A DNA stretch of 64,000 nucleotides from Roseateles depolymerans (GCF_003387155.1 NZ_QUMT01000001.1:310001-374000), one strand, 5' to 3'. Shown: positions 16,654-26,118, counted from the first letter of the stretch. The notes: generated by a model from the sequence alone, not told the origin. Made by a program: numbers and translations.

Positions 16654-18351
16654 ATGCCCTTGTCCGACACTTCCGCCCGCGCCTCCGGCATCAGCACCAC
16701 CCAGCGCCTGTACCGCGCCTTCATGGGCGCGCGTGCCACGCTGAGCCTGGCGCTGCTGGCCACCCAGTCGCTGGCGAGCCTGATGGGCGCCCGGCCCAGT
16801 GCCTGGGCGGCCTGGCTGTCGCTGCTCTACGGCGTGCAGGCAGTGCTGGCCTGGATCCTGCCCCGCTGGTTCGGCGGCGGCACCTGGCCGCCCACCCCCG
16901 ACCGCCAGTCGCTGAGCTGGCGCCAGATCACGCTGAGCATCGGCGTGGACCTGGCGCTCTTCAGCCTGCTGCAATGGTGGGACCCGGCCGGCCTGAGCTA
17001 TGGCGCCTTGCTGTTCATGCCGGTGCTCATGGCCGGCGCCCTGTTGCCGCGTCTGCCCGCCCTGGCCTGCGCGGCGCTGTCCAGCCTGCAATTGCTGGCG
17101 GTGGCGGTGTGGGCGGTGATGATGGGCCTGGAGGGCGGCCTGCGGATCAGCCAGGCCGGTTTGCTGGGCGTGGGCCTGTTCGTCGTCACGCTGCTGGCCA
17201 ATGAGCTGGCCAGCCGTCTGGCCCGCGAGGAACGCGCTGCCCGCGGCAGCCTGGAATATGCGCGCCAGCAAGCCGATCTGAACCGCCTGGTGATCGAAGA
17301 GATGGATGAAGGCGTGCTGGTGGCAGACCGGCGCGGCCTGGTGCGGACCGCCAATCCCGCCGCCCGCGCGCTGCTGGCCGAAGGCGCCACCCTGCGCCCC
17401 GGCCCCTTCCGCCTGGATGCCACCCCCACCTGGGCGCCCCTGCTGCGGGCGCTGACCCAGGCCTACAGCGAACGCAGCTGGCCGGACACCGGCCGCGACG
17501 TGTTGCTGGACTTCGGCGGCGGCCTGCAGCGCTCGCTGCATGTGCGCATGCGCTTCACCATGCGGTCCCTGGACGGGGACGACCTGTGTGTGCTGTTCGT
17601 CGAAGACAACCGCCACCTCGAAGCCCGCAACCGGCAGGAGAAGCTGGCGGCGATGGGTCGTGTCTCGGCTGGCATCGCGCACGAGATCCGCAACCCGCTC
17701 ACCGCCATTGCGCAGGCCAATGCCTTGCTGGAAGAAGACTGCGCCGGCCAGCCGCGCCTGGAGCAGCTGACCCGCATGGTGGCCGGCAATGTGGAGCGGC
17801 TCAAGCGCATCGTGGACGATGTGATGGAGGTGGCCCCCGGCGTTGCCTCCATCCCCCAGACGGTGCAGTTACCCCCGCTGGTGCGTGAATACTGCACGGA
17901 CTGGGCCGCCACCCAGCGACTGCCCCAGGACGACACCAGCCCCCTGCGCCTGGCCATCAGCCTGGACGAGACAGCCACGGTGAGCTTCGACCCGCACCAC
18001 CTGCGCCGCGTCCTGATCAATCTGCTGGACAACGGCCTGCGCCATGCCCGCCCGATGCCGGCGGCCGTGCGTGTGGAAGTGATGCAGGAAGGCACGGAGT
18101 GGGTCCGTCTGTCGGTGCTGAGCGACGCCGATCCCATCCCGGCCGAGGTAGAACGACACTTGTTCGAACCATTCTTTTCAACCCGAAGCCGAGGCACGGG
18201 CCTGGGCCTGTACATTTGTCGGGAACTCTGCGAGCGGTACGGTGCCAAGATCGACTTCCACCGTCAGGAGTCGCAGCACGTGAATGAGTTCCGTGTGCTG
18301 CTGCCCCGCCTCGCCTCTCCTGCTGGCCAAGACACTACCCATGAGCGCTGA
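16654..18351 (+). CDS. pilS: Sensor histidine kinase PilS
   Basis: 565 residues. Six hydrophobic helices (about residues 25-185), a PAS-like linker region (about 200-320, NRLVIEEMDEGVLVADRRG), then the HisKA domain with GIAHEIRNPL (His343) and an HATPase domain with NLLDNGLRHARP and GTGLGLYICREL. PilS senses PilA levels in the membrane and phosphorylates PilR to set pilin transcription. Its end overlaps the start of pilR by 11 bases. Upstream (16600-16650) are imperfect ACCGCACAGC and CCGACCGCC repeats with no clear ribosome-binding site, so the start is moderately certain. Confidence 0.92.
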   Translation: MPLSDTSARASGISTTQRLYRAFMGARATLSLALLATQSLASLMGARPSAWAAWLSLLYGVQAVLAWILPRWFGGGTWPPTPDRQSLSWRQITLSIGVDLALFSLLQWWDPAGLSYGALLFMPVLMAGALLPRLPALACAALSSLQLLAVAVWAVMMGLEGGLRISQAGLLGVGLFVVTLLANELASRLAREERAARGSLEYARQQADLNRLVIEEMDEGVLVADRRGLVRTANPAARALLAEGATLRPGPFRLDATPTWAPLLRALTQAYSERSWPDTGRDVLLDFGGGLQRSLHVRMRFTMRSLDGDDLCVLFVEDNRHLEARNRQEKLAAMGRVSAGIAHEIRNPLTAIAQANALLEEDCAGQPRLEQLTRMVAGNVERLKRIVDDVMEVAPGVASIPQTVQLPPLVREYCTDWAATQRLPQDDTSPLRLAISLDETATVSFDPHHLRRVLINLLDNGLRHARPMPAAVRVEVMQEGTEWVRLSVLSDADPIPAEVERHLFEPFFSTRSRGTGLGLYICRELCERYGAKIDFHRQESQHVNEFRVLLPRLASPAGQDTTHER

Positions 18352-20116
18352 TTCCCGACTGCTGGTGGTCGATGACGAACCCGACCTGCGCACCCTGTAT
18401 GAGATGACGCTGTTGCGGGAAGGTTTTGCACTGGACAGCGCCGGCACCGTTGAAGATGCGCTGGCGCTGCTGGACAGCAAGCGCTACGACGCCGTCATCA
18501 CCGACATGCGACTGCCGGACGGCACCGGACTGGATGTGCTGCGGTGGCTGGAGCAGCGCGGCCGCAGCGAGCGCGCCATCGTGATCACCGCCTATGGCTC
18601 GCCCGAGAATGCGGTGGAAGCCTTGAAGGCCGGCGCCTATGACTACCTGACCAAGCCGGTGGACCTGCGCCAGTTCCGCATGGTGGTCGCCTCGGCGCTG
18701 GGACGGGTGCCCCGACCCGAGTCGTCGGCCTCCACGATGGCCGCGCGTGCACCGTCGCCCGGCAGCGCGGGCGGGCCTGCGCCATTCCCGGCAACGGGCG
18801 CGGTGTCGGCGGCGTCGCCTTCCTCCGCGGCTTCCGCGGTGCCGGCCTCACCGTCCTCACCGGCCTCACCGGCATCCCAGCCGTCCTACGCCTCAGCGTC
18901 GGCTTCGGCCACTGCGCCTGCGCCAACGATGTTTGGCAACCGCCCGCTGTCCCCCGCGCCGCTCGCCTCCCCACCGCCGCACGAGTCCGATGCGCCGACC
19001 GTCACGCCCATGGGTGCCGCGATGGTCGAAGCCTCTCGCAAGGCGGCGCTGCCGCGAGGCCGCGTGGCAGCGGCCGGGCCGGTGTCAGCGCTGGAGCGGC
19101 TGGTCGGTGATTCGGCCGCCATGCGTCAGGTGCGTCAGCTCATCGAGAAGGTGGCGCGCAGCATGGCGCCGGTGCTGCTCAATGGCGAGTCGGGCACCGG
19201 CAAGGAACTGGTGGCCCGCGCCATCCACGATGTCAGCGCCCGCCGTCCCCAACCCTTTATTGCCGTCAACTGCGGCGCCATTCCCGAGCAGTTGCTGGAG
19301 GCCGAGTTCTTCGGCTATCGCAAGGGCGCCTTCACCGGTGCCACCGAAGACCGCGAAGGTTTCTTCCAGGCCGCCCAGGGCGGCACGCTGTTCCTCGACG
19401 AAATCGGCGACCTGCCGCTGGCGATGCAGTCCAAGCTGCTGCGCGCGCTGCAGGAACGTTCGGTGCGTCCAGTGGGCGCGGTGGCGGAAATGCCGGTCAA
19501 TGTCCGGCTGCTCAGCGCCACCCACAAGGACCTCGCCGCCGAGGTGATGGCGGGGCGGTTTCGGCAGGACTTGTATTACCGGCTGAATGTCATTCAGATC
19601 CGCGTGCCGCCGCTGCGCGAGCGCATGGAAGACCTGGCGCCGATCAGCGCCCGGGTGCTGGAGCGCATCGCCACCGACGCCGGCGTGGAGCCGGTGCCGC
19701 AACTGACGGCGCAGGGCCTGGCGGCGCTGGGGCGCTACAGCTTCCCCGGCAATGTGCGGGAACTGGAGAACCTGCTGCATCGGGCGCTGGCCCTGTCCGG
19801 CGGCGAGACCATCGATGTGGCCGATCTGGACCTGCCCGAGGCACTGCTCGAAGCCGAGGAAGTGCCGGAGGCCGTGACCGACACCGCCGACCTGGCGCAA
19901 GGCGTCCCGCTGCCGGCCGAGGCGCTGGGCCAAGCCCCGCTGCCGTCCGACCTGGCCACCTACCTGGACGAAGTGGAAAAGCGCCTGCTGCTGCGCGCGC
20001 TCGAGCACTACCGCAACAACCGGACGGCGGCCGGCGCCAGTCTCGGACTGTCGCTGCGCCAGATGCGCTACCGCATGGCCCGCCTGGGCATTTCGCTCGG
20101 GGCTGACGACAACTGA
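18341..20116 (+). CDS. pilR: Sigma-54-dependent response regulator PilR
   Basis: 591 residues. Receiver domain (1-120, phospho-acceptor Asp55 in VITDMRLPDG), then a long linker of about 120 residues rich in Ala, Ser and Pro. The AAA+ domain has Walker A GESGTGKE (282-289) and the sigma-54 contact loop GAFTGAT (329-335). A Fis-type helix-turn-helix forms the end (NNRTAAGASLGLSLRQMRYRM). PilR activates pilA from a sigma-54 promoter. The ATG at 18341 overlaps pilS, implying translational coupling. The linker is much longer than in Pseudomonas PilR. A stem AAGCCCC/GGGGCTT at 20231-20249 follows the gene but lacks a T-tract. Confidence 0.95.
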   Translation: MSADSRLLVVDDEPDLRTLYEMTLLREGFALDSAGTVEDALALLDSKRYDAVITDMRLPDGTGLDVLRWLEQRGRSERAIVITAYGSPENAVEALKAGAYDYLTKPVDLRQFRMVVASALGRVPRPESSASTMAARAPSPGSAGGPAPFPATGAVSAASPSSAASAVPASPSSPASPASQPSYASASASATAPAPTMFGNRPLSPAPLASPPPHESDAPTVTPMGAAMVEASRKAALPRGRVAAAGPVSALERLVGDSAAMRQVRQLIEKVARSMAPVLLNGESGTGKELVARAIHDVSARRPQPFIAVNCGAIPEQLLEAEFFGYRKGAFTGATEDREGFFQAAQGGTLFLDEIGDLPLAMQSKLLRALQERSVRPVGAVAEMPVNVRLLSATHKDLAAEVMAGRFRQDLYYRLNVIQIRVPPLRERMEDLAPISARVLERIATDAGVEPVPQLTAQGLAALGRYSFPGNVRELENLLHRALALSGGETIDVADLDLPEALLEAEEVPEAVTDTADLAQGVPLPAEALGQAPLPSDLATYLDEVEKRLLLRALEHYRNNRTAAGASLGLSLRQMRYRMARLGISLGADDN

Positions 20117-20462
20117 TCCTGCGATCGGCCGCGGGTGTGCGGATGCCGATCCTGCGCGCCCGCGTGCGCCCTCATCCTCCCTCTGGCGCTCAGGCATGGA
20201 CGCATACCGCCCCGTCGTTGTCTCTTCGGGAAGCCCCTAGATGGGGCTTGTCCTGATCACCTGTGACAGCCGTCCGGTGCCGCCCGATGGCCCCATCGGA
20301 CCGGCCTTGCCGGAGCCCCTTTGATGATGCGTGTTTGCAGGCATTTCGGGCCCGCAAGCCGCGTCAATCCTTGGCCTTGAAACGAAGGTCCCGAATCCAT
20401 CGGCGCTGTGCGGGGACAGGGCTTGAGAGGGCTGACATGCCCAGGTCGGTTCCCAGCTCGTA
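20117..20462. other. Intergenic stretch between pilR and the nrd promoter
   Basis: No gene seen. A 7-bp stem AAGCCCC-TAGAT-GGGGCTT is at 20231-20249; it may end the pilR transcript but lacks a following T run. The rest shows nothing I can interpret. Confidence 0.4.
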
Positions 20463-20510
20463 ACGCTATTGGTAGTTGCTTGAAGGTAGACCAGACCCTA
20501 GATATAGTGT
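20463..20510 (+). promoter_or_regulatory. Pair of NrdR boxes over the nrdA promoter
   Basis: Box 1 ACGCTATTGGTAGTTG (20463-20478) and box 2 ACCCTAGATATAGTGT (20495-20510) resemble the NrdR consensus ACACWATATMTWGTGT, box 2 strongly. They start 32 bases apart, three helical turns, as is usual for NrdR. A promoter TTGCTT (20476-20481), 17 bases, TAGATA (20499-20504) is interleaved, so bound NrdR would cover both -35 and -10. The leader to the nrdA ATG is about 225 bases. Confidence 0.75.
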
Positions 20511-20734
20511 CTCGCATGCTATCCTGCTGACTTCGCAAACCAGCGATGAACGCCTTCCCCGCAGTTGCTCCGATGCCCCCGCGCCGCTTGCGCGCCGGTC
20601 AGGTCATGGTGTGGGGCATCACGGCGGAAAAACGCTTCTTGCATCACCCCATTACTTGATGACGCTGGCCCGGTCGGGTTGTCCGGGCACGGCGTTGCTT
20701 TTTGTTTTTTCGAACCAGAACAGACGAGGATCCC

Positions 20735-23671
20735 ATGCAGACAGTCGCCGTCACACCGACCGCCGAAGCGGGCCTGGCGCAGACTCCCCGTGAGTCCGCA
20801 CCGCTGGCCGCCGGCGGCTACCAGGCCTACCAGATCATCCGCCGCAACGGTGCGGTGGTGCATTTCGAGCCGAGCAAGGTGGCGGTGGCCATGATGAAGG
20901 CCTTCCTGGCCGTGCATGGCACCAGCGGTGCAGCGTCCGCCAGCGTGCGCGAGACGGTGGATGCGCTGACCGAAGCCGTGGTGCGTGCGCTGGTGCGTTC
21001 GCGTCCGGGCGGCGGCACCTTCCATATTGAAGACGTGCAGGATCACGTCGAGCTGGCGCTGATGCGCGGCGGTCACCATGAAGTGGCCCGCGCCTATGTG
21101 CTGTATCGCGAGCGTCGTTCCATGGAGCGCAAGGTCCAGGGCGAGGCGCAGCAGGCTGCCGTGCTGGAGTCCGGCATCAGCGTGACCGAGAACGGCACCC
21201 GCGTGCCCCTCGACCTGAACAAGCTGTCCGCCCTGATCGTCTCCAGCTGCGAAGGCCTGGGCGCTGACGTCAAGCCCGAGCCGATCCTGGCCGAGACCAA
21301 GCGCAACCTGTATGACGGCGTCCCGATGGACGAGGTCCACAAGGCCGCCATCCTGGCTGCCCGGACCCTGATCGAGAAGGACCCCGGCTACACCCGCGCC
21401 ACCGCCCGTCTGCTGCTGCACACCATCCGCAAGGAAATCCTGGGCGAGGAAGTGACGCAGGCCGAGATGGCCACCCGTTACGCCGACTACTTCCCCACCT
21501 TCATCAAGAAGGGCGTGCAGGCCGAACTGCTGGACGAGCGTCTGCAGCAGTACGACCTGGCCAGGCTGGGCGCCGCCCTGAAGGCCGAACGCGACTTCCA
21601 GTTCGACTACCTGGGCCTGCAGACCCTGTTCGACCGCTACTTCCTGCACGTCGACGGCACCCGCATCGAAATGCCGCAGGCCTTCTTCATGCGTGTGGCC
21701 ATGGGCCTGGCGCTGAACGAGATCGACCGCGAAGCCCGCGCCATCGAGTTCTATGAAGTGCTGTCGAGCTTCGACTTCATGTCCAGCACCCCGACGCTGT
21801 TCAACTCCGGCACCCGTCGCTCGCAGCTGTCGAGCTGCTACCTGACCACGGTGGCCGACGACCTGGACGGCATCTACGAGGCGCTGAAGGAAAACGCGCT
21901 GCTGTCGAAGTTCGCCGGCGGCCTGGGCAATGACTGGACGCCGGTGCGCGCCCTCGGTTCCCACATCAAGGGCACCAACGGCAAGAGCCAGGGCGTGGTT
22001 CCCTTCCTGAAGGTGGTCAACGACACCGCCGTGGCGGTGAACCAGGGCGGCAAGCGCAAGGGCGCCGTCTGCGCCTACCTGGAAACGTGGCACCTGGACA
22101 TCGAAGAGTTCCTGGAGCTGCGCAAGAACACCGGTGACGACCGCCGTCGTACCCACGACATGAACACGGCGAACTGGATTCCCGACCTGTTCATGAAGCG
22201 CGTCATCGAAGGCGGCGACTGGACCCTGTTCAGCCCGTCCACCTGCCCGGACCTGCACGACCTGTTCGGCCAGGCCTTCGAGACGGCCTATGTCGCCTAC
22301 GAGGCCAAGGCCGACCGCGGCGAGATCAAGCTGTTCAAGCGCATGCAGGCCCGTGACCTGTGGCGCAAGATGCTGACCATGCTGTTCGAGACCGGCCATC
22401 CCTGGATCACCTTCAAGGACGCCTGCAACGTGCGCTCGCCGCAGCAGCACGTGGGCGTGGTGCACTCGTCCAACCTGTGCACCGAGATCACGCTCAACAC
22501 CAACGACAACGAAATCGCGGTGTGCAACCTGGGCTCGGTCAATCTGGCGCAGCATCTGAAGGACGGCGAGATCGACCAGGTCAAGCTGAAGAAGACGGTG
22601 TCCACCGCCATGCGGATGCTGGACAACGTCATCGACATCAACTACTACGCGGTCAAGAAGGCGCGTGACTCCAACCTGCGTCACCGTCCGGTGGGTCTGG
22701 GCATCATGGGCTTCCAGGATGCGCTGTACCAGCTGCGCGTGCCCTACGCCTCCCAGGCCGCGGTGGAATTCGCCGACCGTTCGATGGAAGCCGTCTGCTA
22801 TCACGCCTACTGGGCGTCCACCGACCTGGCCGCCGAGCGTGGCCGCTACAGCAGCTACCGCGGTTCGCTGTGGGACCGCGGCATCCTGCCGATCGACTCG
22901 CTGAACCTGCTGGCCGAAGCCCGCGGCGGTTATGTGGACGTGGACCGTTCCGCCACCCTGGACTGGGACAGCCTGCGCGCCAAGATCGCCCGTGACGGCA
23001 TGCGCAACAGCAACTGCGTGGCCATCGCCCCGACCGCGACCATCTCCAACATCATCGGCGTGGACGCCTCGATCGAGCCCTGCTTCGGCAACCTGTCGGT
23101 CAAGTCCAACCTGTCCGGCGAGTTCACCGTGGTGAACGAGTGCCTGGTCCGCGACCTGAAGAAGCTGGGCCTGTGGGACGACGTGATGGTCATGGACCTG
23201 AAGCACTTCGACGGTTCGCTGCGCCGCATCGACCGCGTGCCGGAAGAGCTCAAGCAGCTCTACGCCACCGCCTTCGAAGTGGACACGGTGTGGCTGGTGG
23301 AAGCCGCCGCCCGTCGCCAGAAGTGGATCGACCAGGCGCAGAGCCTGAACATCTACATGGCCGGTGCATCGGGCAAGCGCCTGGACGAGACCTACAAGCT
23401 GGCGTGGCAGCGTGGTCTGAAGACCACCTACTACCTGCGCACCATGGGCGCGACGCACGCCGAGAAGAGCACGGTGCAAAACGCCGGCCAGCTCAACTCG
23501 GTGAGCAGCTCGGTCGGTGGCATGCACGCCGCGCCGGTGGCGGCATCGGTCGCACCGGTGGCTGCAGCTGCAGTCGAGACCTCGGTCTCGCCCGTCATTG
23601 ACGCTTCGACGCCGGCCACCGACGTCAAGTTTTGCGCCATTGACGACCCGGGTTGCGAAGCCTGCCAGTAA
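20735..23671 (+). CDS. nrdA: Ribonucleoside-diphosphate reductase, alpha subunit (class Ia)
   Basis: 978 residues. An ATP-cone (about 30-120: IIRRNGAVVHFEPSKVAVAM) is followed by the R1 barrel with STPTLFNSGTRRSQLSSCYL (active-site Cys), NLCTEITLNTNDNEIAVCNLGS and PTATISNIIGVDASIEP. An Ala/Val/Thr-rich linker of about 50 residues leads to a C-terminal CAIDDPGCEACQ carrying the redox-relay cysteines. It makes deoxynucleotides with NrdB, encoded next. GAGGA stands before ATG 20735. Two NrdR boxes upstream imply repression when dATP is high. The length and linker are longer than E. coli NrdA (761 residues) but usual for Burkholderiales. nrdB is 361 bases away. Confidence 0.96.
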   Translation: MQTVAVTPTAEAGLAQTPRESAPLAAGGYQAYQIIRRNGAVVHFEPSKVAVAMMKAFLAVHGTSGAASASVRETVDALTEAVVRALVRSRPGGGTFHIEDVQDHVELALMRGGHHEVARAYVLYRERRSMERKVQGEAQQAAVLESGISVTENGTRVPLDLNKLSALIVSSCEGLGADVKPEPILAETKRNLYDGVPMDEVHKAAILAARTLIEKDPGYTRATARLLLHTIRKEILGEEVTQAEMATRYADYFPTFIKKGVQAELLDERLQQYDLARLGAALKAERDFQFDYLGLQTLFDRYFLHVDGTRIEMPQAFFMRVAMGLALNEIDREARAIEFYEVLSSFDFMSSTPTLFNSGTRRSQLSSCYLTTVADDLDGIYEALKENALLSKFAGGLGNDWTPVRALGSHIKGTNGKSQGVVPFLKVVNDTAVAVNQGGKRKGAVCAYLETWHLDIEEFLELRKNTGDDRRRTHDMNTANWIPDLFMKRVIEGGDWTLFSPSTCPDLHDLFGQAFETAYVAYEAKADRGEIKLFKRMQARDLWRKMLTMLFETGHPWITFKDACNVRSPQQHVGVVHSSNLCTEITLNTNDNEIAVCNLGSVNLAQHLKDGEIDQVKLKKTVSTAMRMLDNVIDINYYAVKKARDSNLRHRPVGLGIMGFQDALYQLRVPYASQAAVEFADRSMEAVCYHAYWASTDLAAERGRYSSYRGSLWDRGILPIDSLNLLAEARGGYVDVDRSATLDWDSLRAKIARDGMRNSNCVAIAPTATISNIIGVDASIEPCFGNLSVKSNLSGEFTVVNECLVRDLKKLGLWDDVMVMDLKHFDGSLRRIDRVPEELKQLYATAFEVDTVWLVEAAARRQKWIDQAQSLNIYMAGASGKRLDETYKLAWQRGLKTTYYLRTMGATHAEKSTVQNAGQLNSVSSSVGGMHAAPVAASVAPVAAAAVETSVSPVIDASTPATDVKFCAIDDPGCEACQ

Positions 23672-23794
23672 GCAGTTGTTGAAGGCTCAATGAAGTCTCA
23701 TTGAAGTCCCGATGAAGGCCGCGAGGCTGCCGTCAGATGCGTGAATCATCTGCGGCAAGCCTTGCGGAAAAGTCGGGCTGACGCTCGCGATGCG

Positions 23795-23862
23795 AGTGTT
23801 CATCGATGTTTCCGGGCGTCGCGCGTTTTTGGAGAAGCGGCGCGGCAGCATCGATGAACACT
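23795..23862. repeat. 14-bp perfect inverted repeat between nrdA and nrdB
   Basis: AGTGTTCATCGATG (23795-23808) and its exact reverse complement CATCGATGAACACT (23849-23862) are separated by 40 bases. The transcript could fold a long-stem hairpin before nrdB, or the arms could be paired protein sites. No T-tract follows, so it is not an ordinary terminator. Confidence 0.7.
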
Positions 23863-23982
23863 TTCCGGCGGACCTCACACCCGCCGCTTCAGCGCTCCAT
23901 GCACCCACGCCGCGCGCCTCCTCGGAAGCGAAATGCGATGCGGACCAGCAACAGGGAAGTGGCGCTGAAGTCAAGAAGTCCT

Positions 23983-24010
23983 TTGTGTTTGAACACAACA
24001 CTCCGATAAT
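23983..24010 (+). promoter_or_regulatory. Candidate nrdB promoter with palindromic operator
   Basis: TTGTGTT-TG-AACACAA (23983-23998) is a perfect 7-bp-arm palindrome. Its first six bases serve as a -35 (TTGTGT), with GATAAT (24005-24010) 16 bases on as the -10. This would give a leader of under 20 bases to the nrdB ATG at 24033. The palindrome does not match the NrdR consensus. Confidence 0.45.
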
Positions 24011-24032
24011 CCGCGACGATAGGAAGACCACC

Positions 24033-25214
24033 ATGTTGGTTTGGGAAGAAGACCGTAAACCTTCGAGCAGCGCGCCGGCCTCCGGTGCACCGATTCACGC
24101 AGCGACCATGACCCCCATGGACGCCGCGCGTCAGTCCGTCGCTTCAAACCCTGCATCGCATGCAGCGTCGGCGGACCTCACTGCACCCGCCGCCGCCCGA
24201 CGTGTCAACGTCGCGGACAAACGCATCATCAATGGCCAGACCGACGTCAACCAGCTCGTACCGTTCAAGTACAAGTGGGCGTGGGAAAAGTACCTGGCCA
24301 CCTGCGCCAATCACTGGATGCCGCAGGAAGTGAACATGTCTCGCGACATCGCTCTCTGGAAGGACCCCAATGGTCTGACCGAGGACGAGCGCCGCATCAT
24401 CAAGCGCAACCTTGGTTTCTTCGTGACCGCGGATTCACTGGCGGCCAACAACATCGTGCTGGGCACCTATCGCCACATCACCGCGCCCGAAGCTCGCCAG
24501 TTCCTGCTGCGCCAGGCCTTCGAGGAAGCGATCCACACCCACGCCTACCAATACATCGTGGAGTCGCTGGGTCTGGATGAGAGCGAGATCTTCAATGCCT
24601 ATCACGAGGTGAAGTCGATCCGCGACAAGGATGAGTTCCTCATCCCCTTCATCGACGCGATCATGGATCCCAACTTCGTCACCGGCACGCCGGAGACGGA
24701 CCAGACGCTGCTGAAGTCGCTGATCGTGTTTGCCTGCCTGATGGAAGGCCTGTTCTTCTACGTCGGCTTCACGCAGATCCTGGCGCTGGGTCGCCAGAAC
24801 AAGATGACCGGTGCTGCCGAGCAGTATCAGTACATCCTGCGCGACGAATCCATGCACTGCAATTTCGGCATTGACCTGATCAATCAGATCAAGCTGGAGA
24901 ATCCGCATCTGTGGACGCCTGAGTTCCGCGCCGAGATCAAGCAGCTGTTTGAGCAGGCCGTGGAACTGGAATACCGCTACGCCGAAGACACCATGCCGCG
25001 CGGCGTGCTGGGTCTGAATGCAGCGATGTTCAAGGGCTACCTGCGTTATATCGCCAACCGTCGCGCCACCCAGATCGGTCTGGAGGCTCTCTTCCCGAAT
25101 GAAGAGAACCCGTTCCCCTGGATGAGCGAGATGATTGACTTGAAGAAGGAACGCAACTTCTTCGAGACCCGCGTGATCGAATACCAATCGGGCGGTGCCC
25201 TGTCCTGGGACTGA
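24033..25214 (+). CDS. nrdB: Ribonucleoside-diphosphate reductase, beta subunit (class Ia)
   Basis: 393 residues. After about 60 Ala/Ser/Pro-rich residues comes the ferritin-like core: [39 protein letters not shown] (Glu and His iron ligands), [16 protein letters not shown] and [17 protein letters not shown], which supply the second half of the diiron site, ending [18 protein letters not shown]. It carries the tyrosyl radical used by NrdA. ATAGGAAG precedes ATG 24033. An in-frame open stretch extends upstream to 23790 but is low in family-like sequence and crosses the inverted repeat, so it is not used as the start. Confidence 0.96.
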   Translation: MLVWEEDRKPSSSAPASGAPIHAATMTPMDAARQSVASNPASHAASADLTAPAAARRVNVADKRIINGQTDVNQLVPFKYKWAWEKYLATCANHWMPQEVNMSRDIALWKDPNGLTEDERRIIKRNLGFFVTADSLAANNIVLGTYRHITAPEARQFLLRQAFEEAIHTHAYQYIVESLGLDESEIFNAYHEVKSIRDKDEFLIPFIDAIMDPNFVTGTPETDQTLLKSLIVFACLMEGLFFYVGFTQILALGRQNKMTGAAEQYQYILRDESMHCNFGIDLINQIKLENPHLWTPEFRAEIKQLFEQAVELEYRYAEDTMPRGVLGLNAAMFKGYLRYIANRRATQIGLEALFPNEENPFPWMSEMIDLKKERNFFETRVIEYQSGGALSWD

Positions 25215-25388
25215 TGAAGTCCCCGGCCGGAGCAACCCCTGAACTGTTGACTGTTTGACTGAAGAGAAGAGATCAAGATTGGCGATGCAATTCACCGACC
25301 GACACAGAAGCGGCGGCCTGCATCGCACCCTGATTCATTGCACCGTGGCGAACTCCCTCGACTCATGGGCAATGAATACCTGCACTGG

Positions 25389-25404
25389 CAACAACCGGTT
25401 GTTG
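25389..25404. promoter_or_regulatory. 16-bp perfect palindrome upstream of the histone-like gene
   Basis: CAACAACCGGTTGTTG is its own reverse complement and ends 39 bases before the ATG at 25444. It is likely an operator for a dimeric regulator; which one is unknown. The other 200 bases of this gap show nothing clear. Confidence 0.5.
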
Positions 25405-25443
25405 ACGGGCAGGGCTATTTCCACTTGATCAAGGAGAACTGAA

Positions 25444-26100
25444 ATGGCAACTGCGAAGAAGGCCGCTCCGGCCAAGAAGGCCGCCCCGGCGAAGAAGGCT
25501 GCAGCGAAGAAGGCTGCACCGGCGAAGAAGGCCGCTCCGGCCAAGAAGGCTCCGGCCGCCAAGAAGGCCGCTCCGGCCAAGAAGGCAGCTCCGGCTGCAA
25601 AGAAGGCCGCTCCGGCGAAGAAGGCTGCTGCAGCGAAGAAGGCTGCTCCGGCGAAGAAGGCTGCTGCCGCCAAGAAGGCTGCTCCGGCTGCGAAGAAGGT
25701 TGTGGCCAAGAAGGCTGCACCGGCCAAGAAGGCCGCTGCTCCCAAGAAGGCTGCACCTGCCAAGAAGGCCGCTGCACCTGCGAAGAAGGCCTCCGCTGCC
25801 AAGAAGCCGCCCATCAAGGCGGTTGCCAAGGCTGCCAAGCCCGCTGCCAAGGCTGCGAAGCCCGCCGCCAAGCCGGCCGCCAAGAAGGCCACCGCTGCCA
25901 AGCCCGCTGCCAAGGCTTCCAAGCCTGCTGCGAAGCCGGCCGCGAAGAAGGCCTCTGCCAAGAAGGCTGCTGCCAAGCCTGCCGCTGCCCCTGCGCCTGC
26001 TGCCGCTGCTGCGAAGCCCGCTGCCGCTCCCGCGCCTGCTGCCAAGACCGCGCTGAGCCCGCAAGCGGCCTGGCCGTTCCCCACCGGCAACAAGCCCTGA
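25444..26100 (+). CDS. Histone H1-like, Lys/Ala/Pro-repeat nucleoid protein
   Basis: 218 residues made almost wholly of AAPAKK-like and KPAAKA-like repeats, with no hydrophobic core and a short non-repetitive end (ALSPQAAWPFPTGNKP). This is the pattern of bacterial histone H1-like proteins (AlgP of Pseudomonas, BpH1 of Bordetella), which bind DNA without sequence preference through Lys and compact or regulate it. AAGGAGAACTGAA gives an excellent ribosome-binding site for ATG 25444. Repeat number in such genes varies between strains by slippage. A strong terminator follows. The conserved terminal 16 residues may have a separate role. Confidence 0.9.
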   Translation: MATAKKAAPAKKAAPAKKAAAKKAAPAKKAAPAKKAPAAKKAAPAKKAAPAAKKAAPAKKAAAAKKAAPAKKAAAAKKAAPAAKKVVAKKAAPAKKAAAPKKAAPAKKAAAPAKKASAAKKPPIKAVAKAAKPAAKAAKPAAKPAAKKATAAKPAAKASKPAAKPAAKKASAKKAAAKPAAAPAPAAAAAKPAAAPAPAAKTALSPQAAWPFPTGNKP

Positions 26101-26118
26101 GCCTCAGGCACCTGAATG

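Noticed and set aside
20231-20249. Terminator after pilR
   Set aside because: A stem is present but there is no T-tract; left as a comment rather than a terminator call.
20519-23527. Minus-strand open frame of 1002 codons opposite nrdA
   Set aside because: Composition shadow of a high-GC gene; the plus strand is clearly NrdA.
23790-24032. Upstream in-frame extension of nrdB
   Set aside because: Not family-like, crosses the inverted repeat and the candidate promoter; the ATG at 24033 has a good ribosome-binding site.
25444-26100. Direct-repeat block as a possible CRISPR array
   Set aside because: The repeats are codon-phased Lys/Ala/Pro coding units with no unique spacers; it is a histone-like gene. 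No CRISPR array was seen anywhere.
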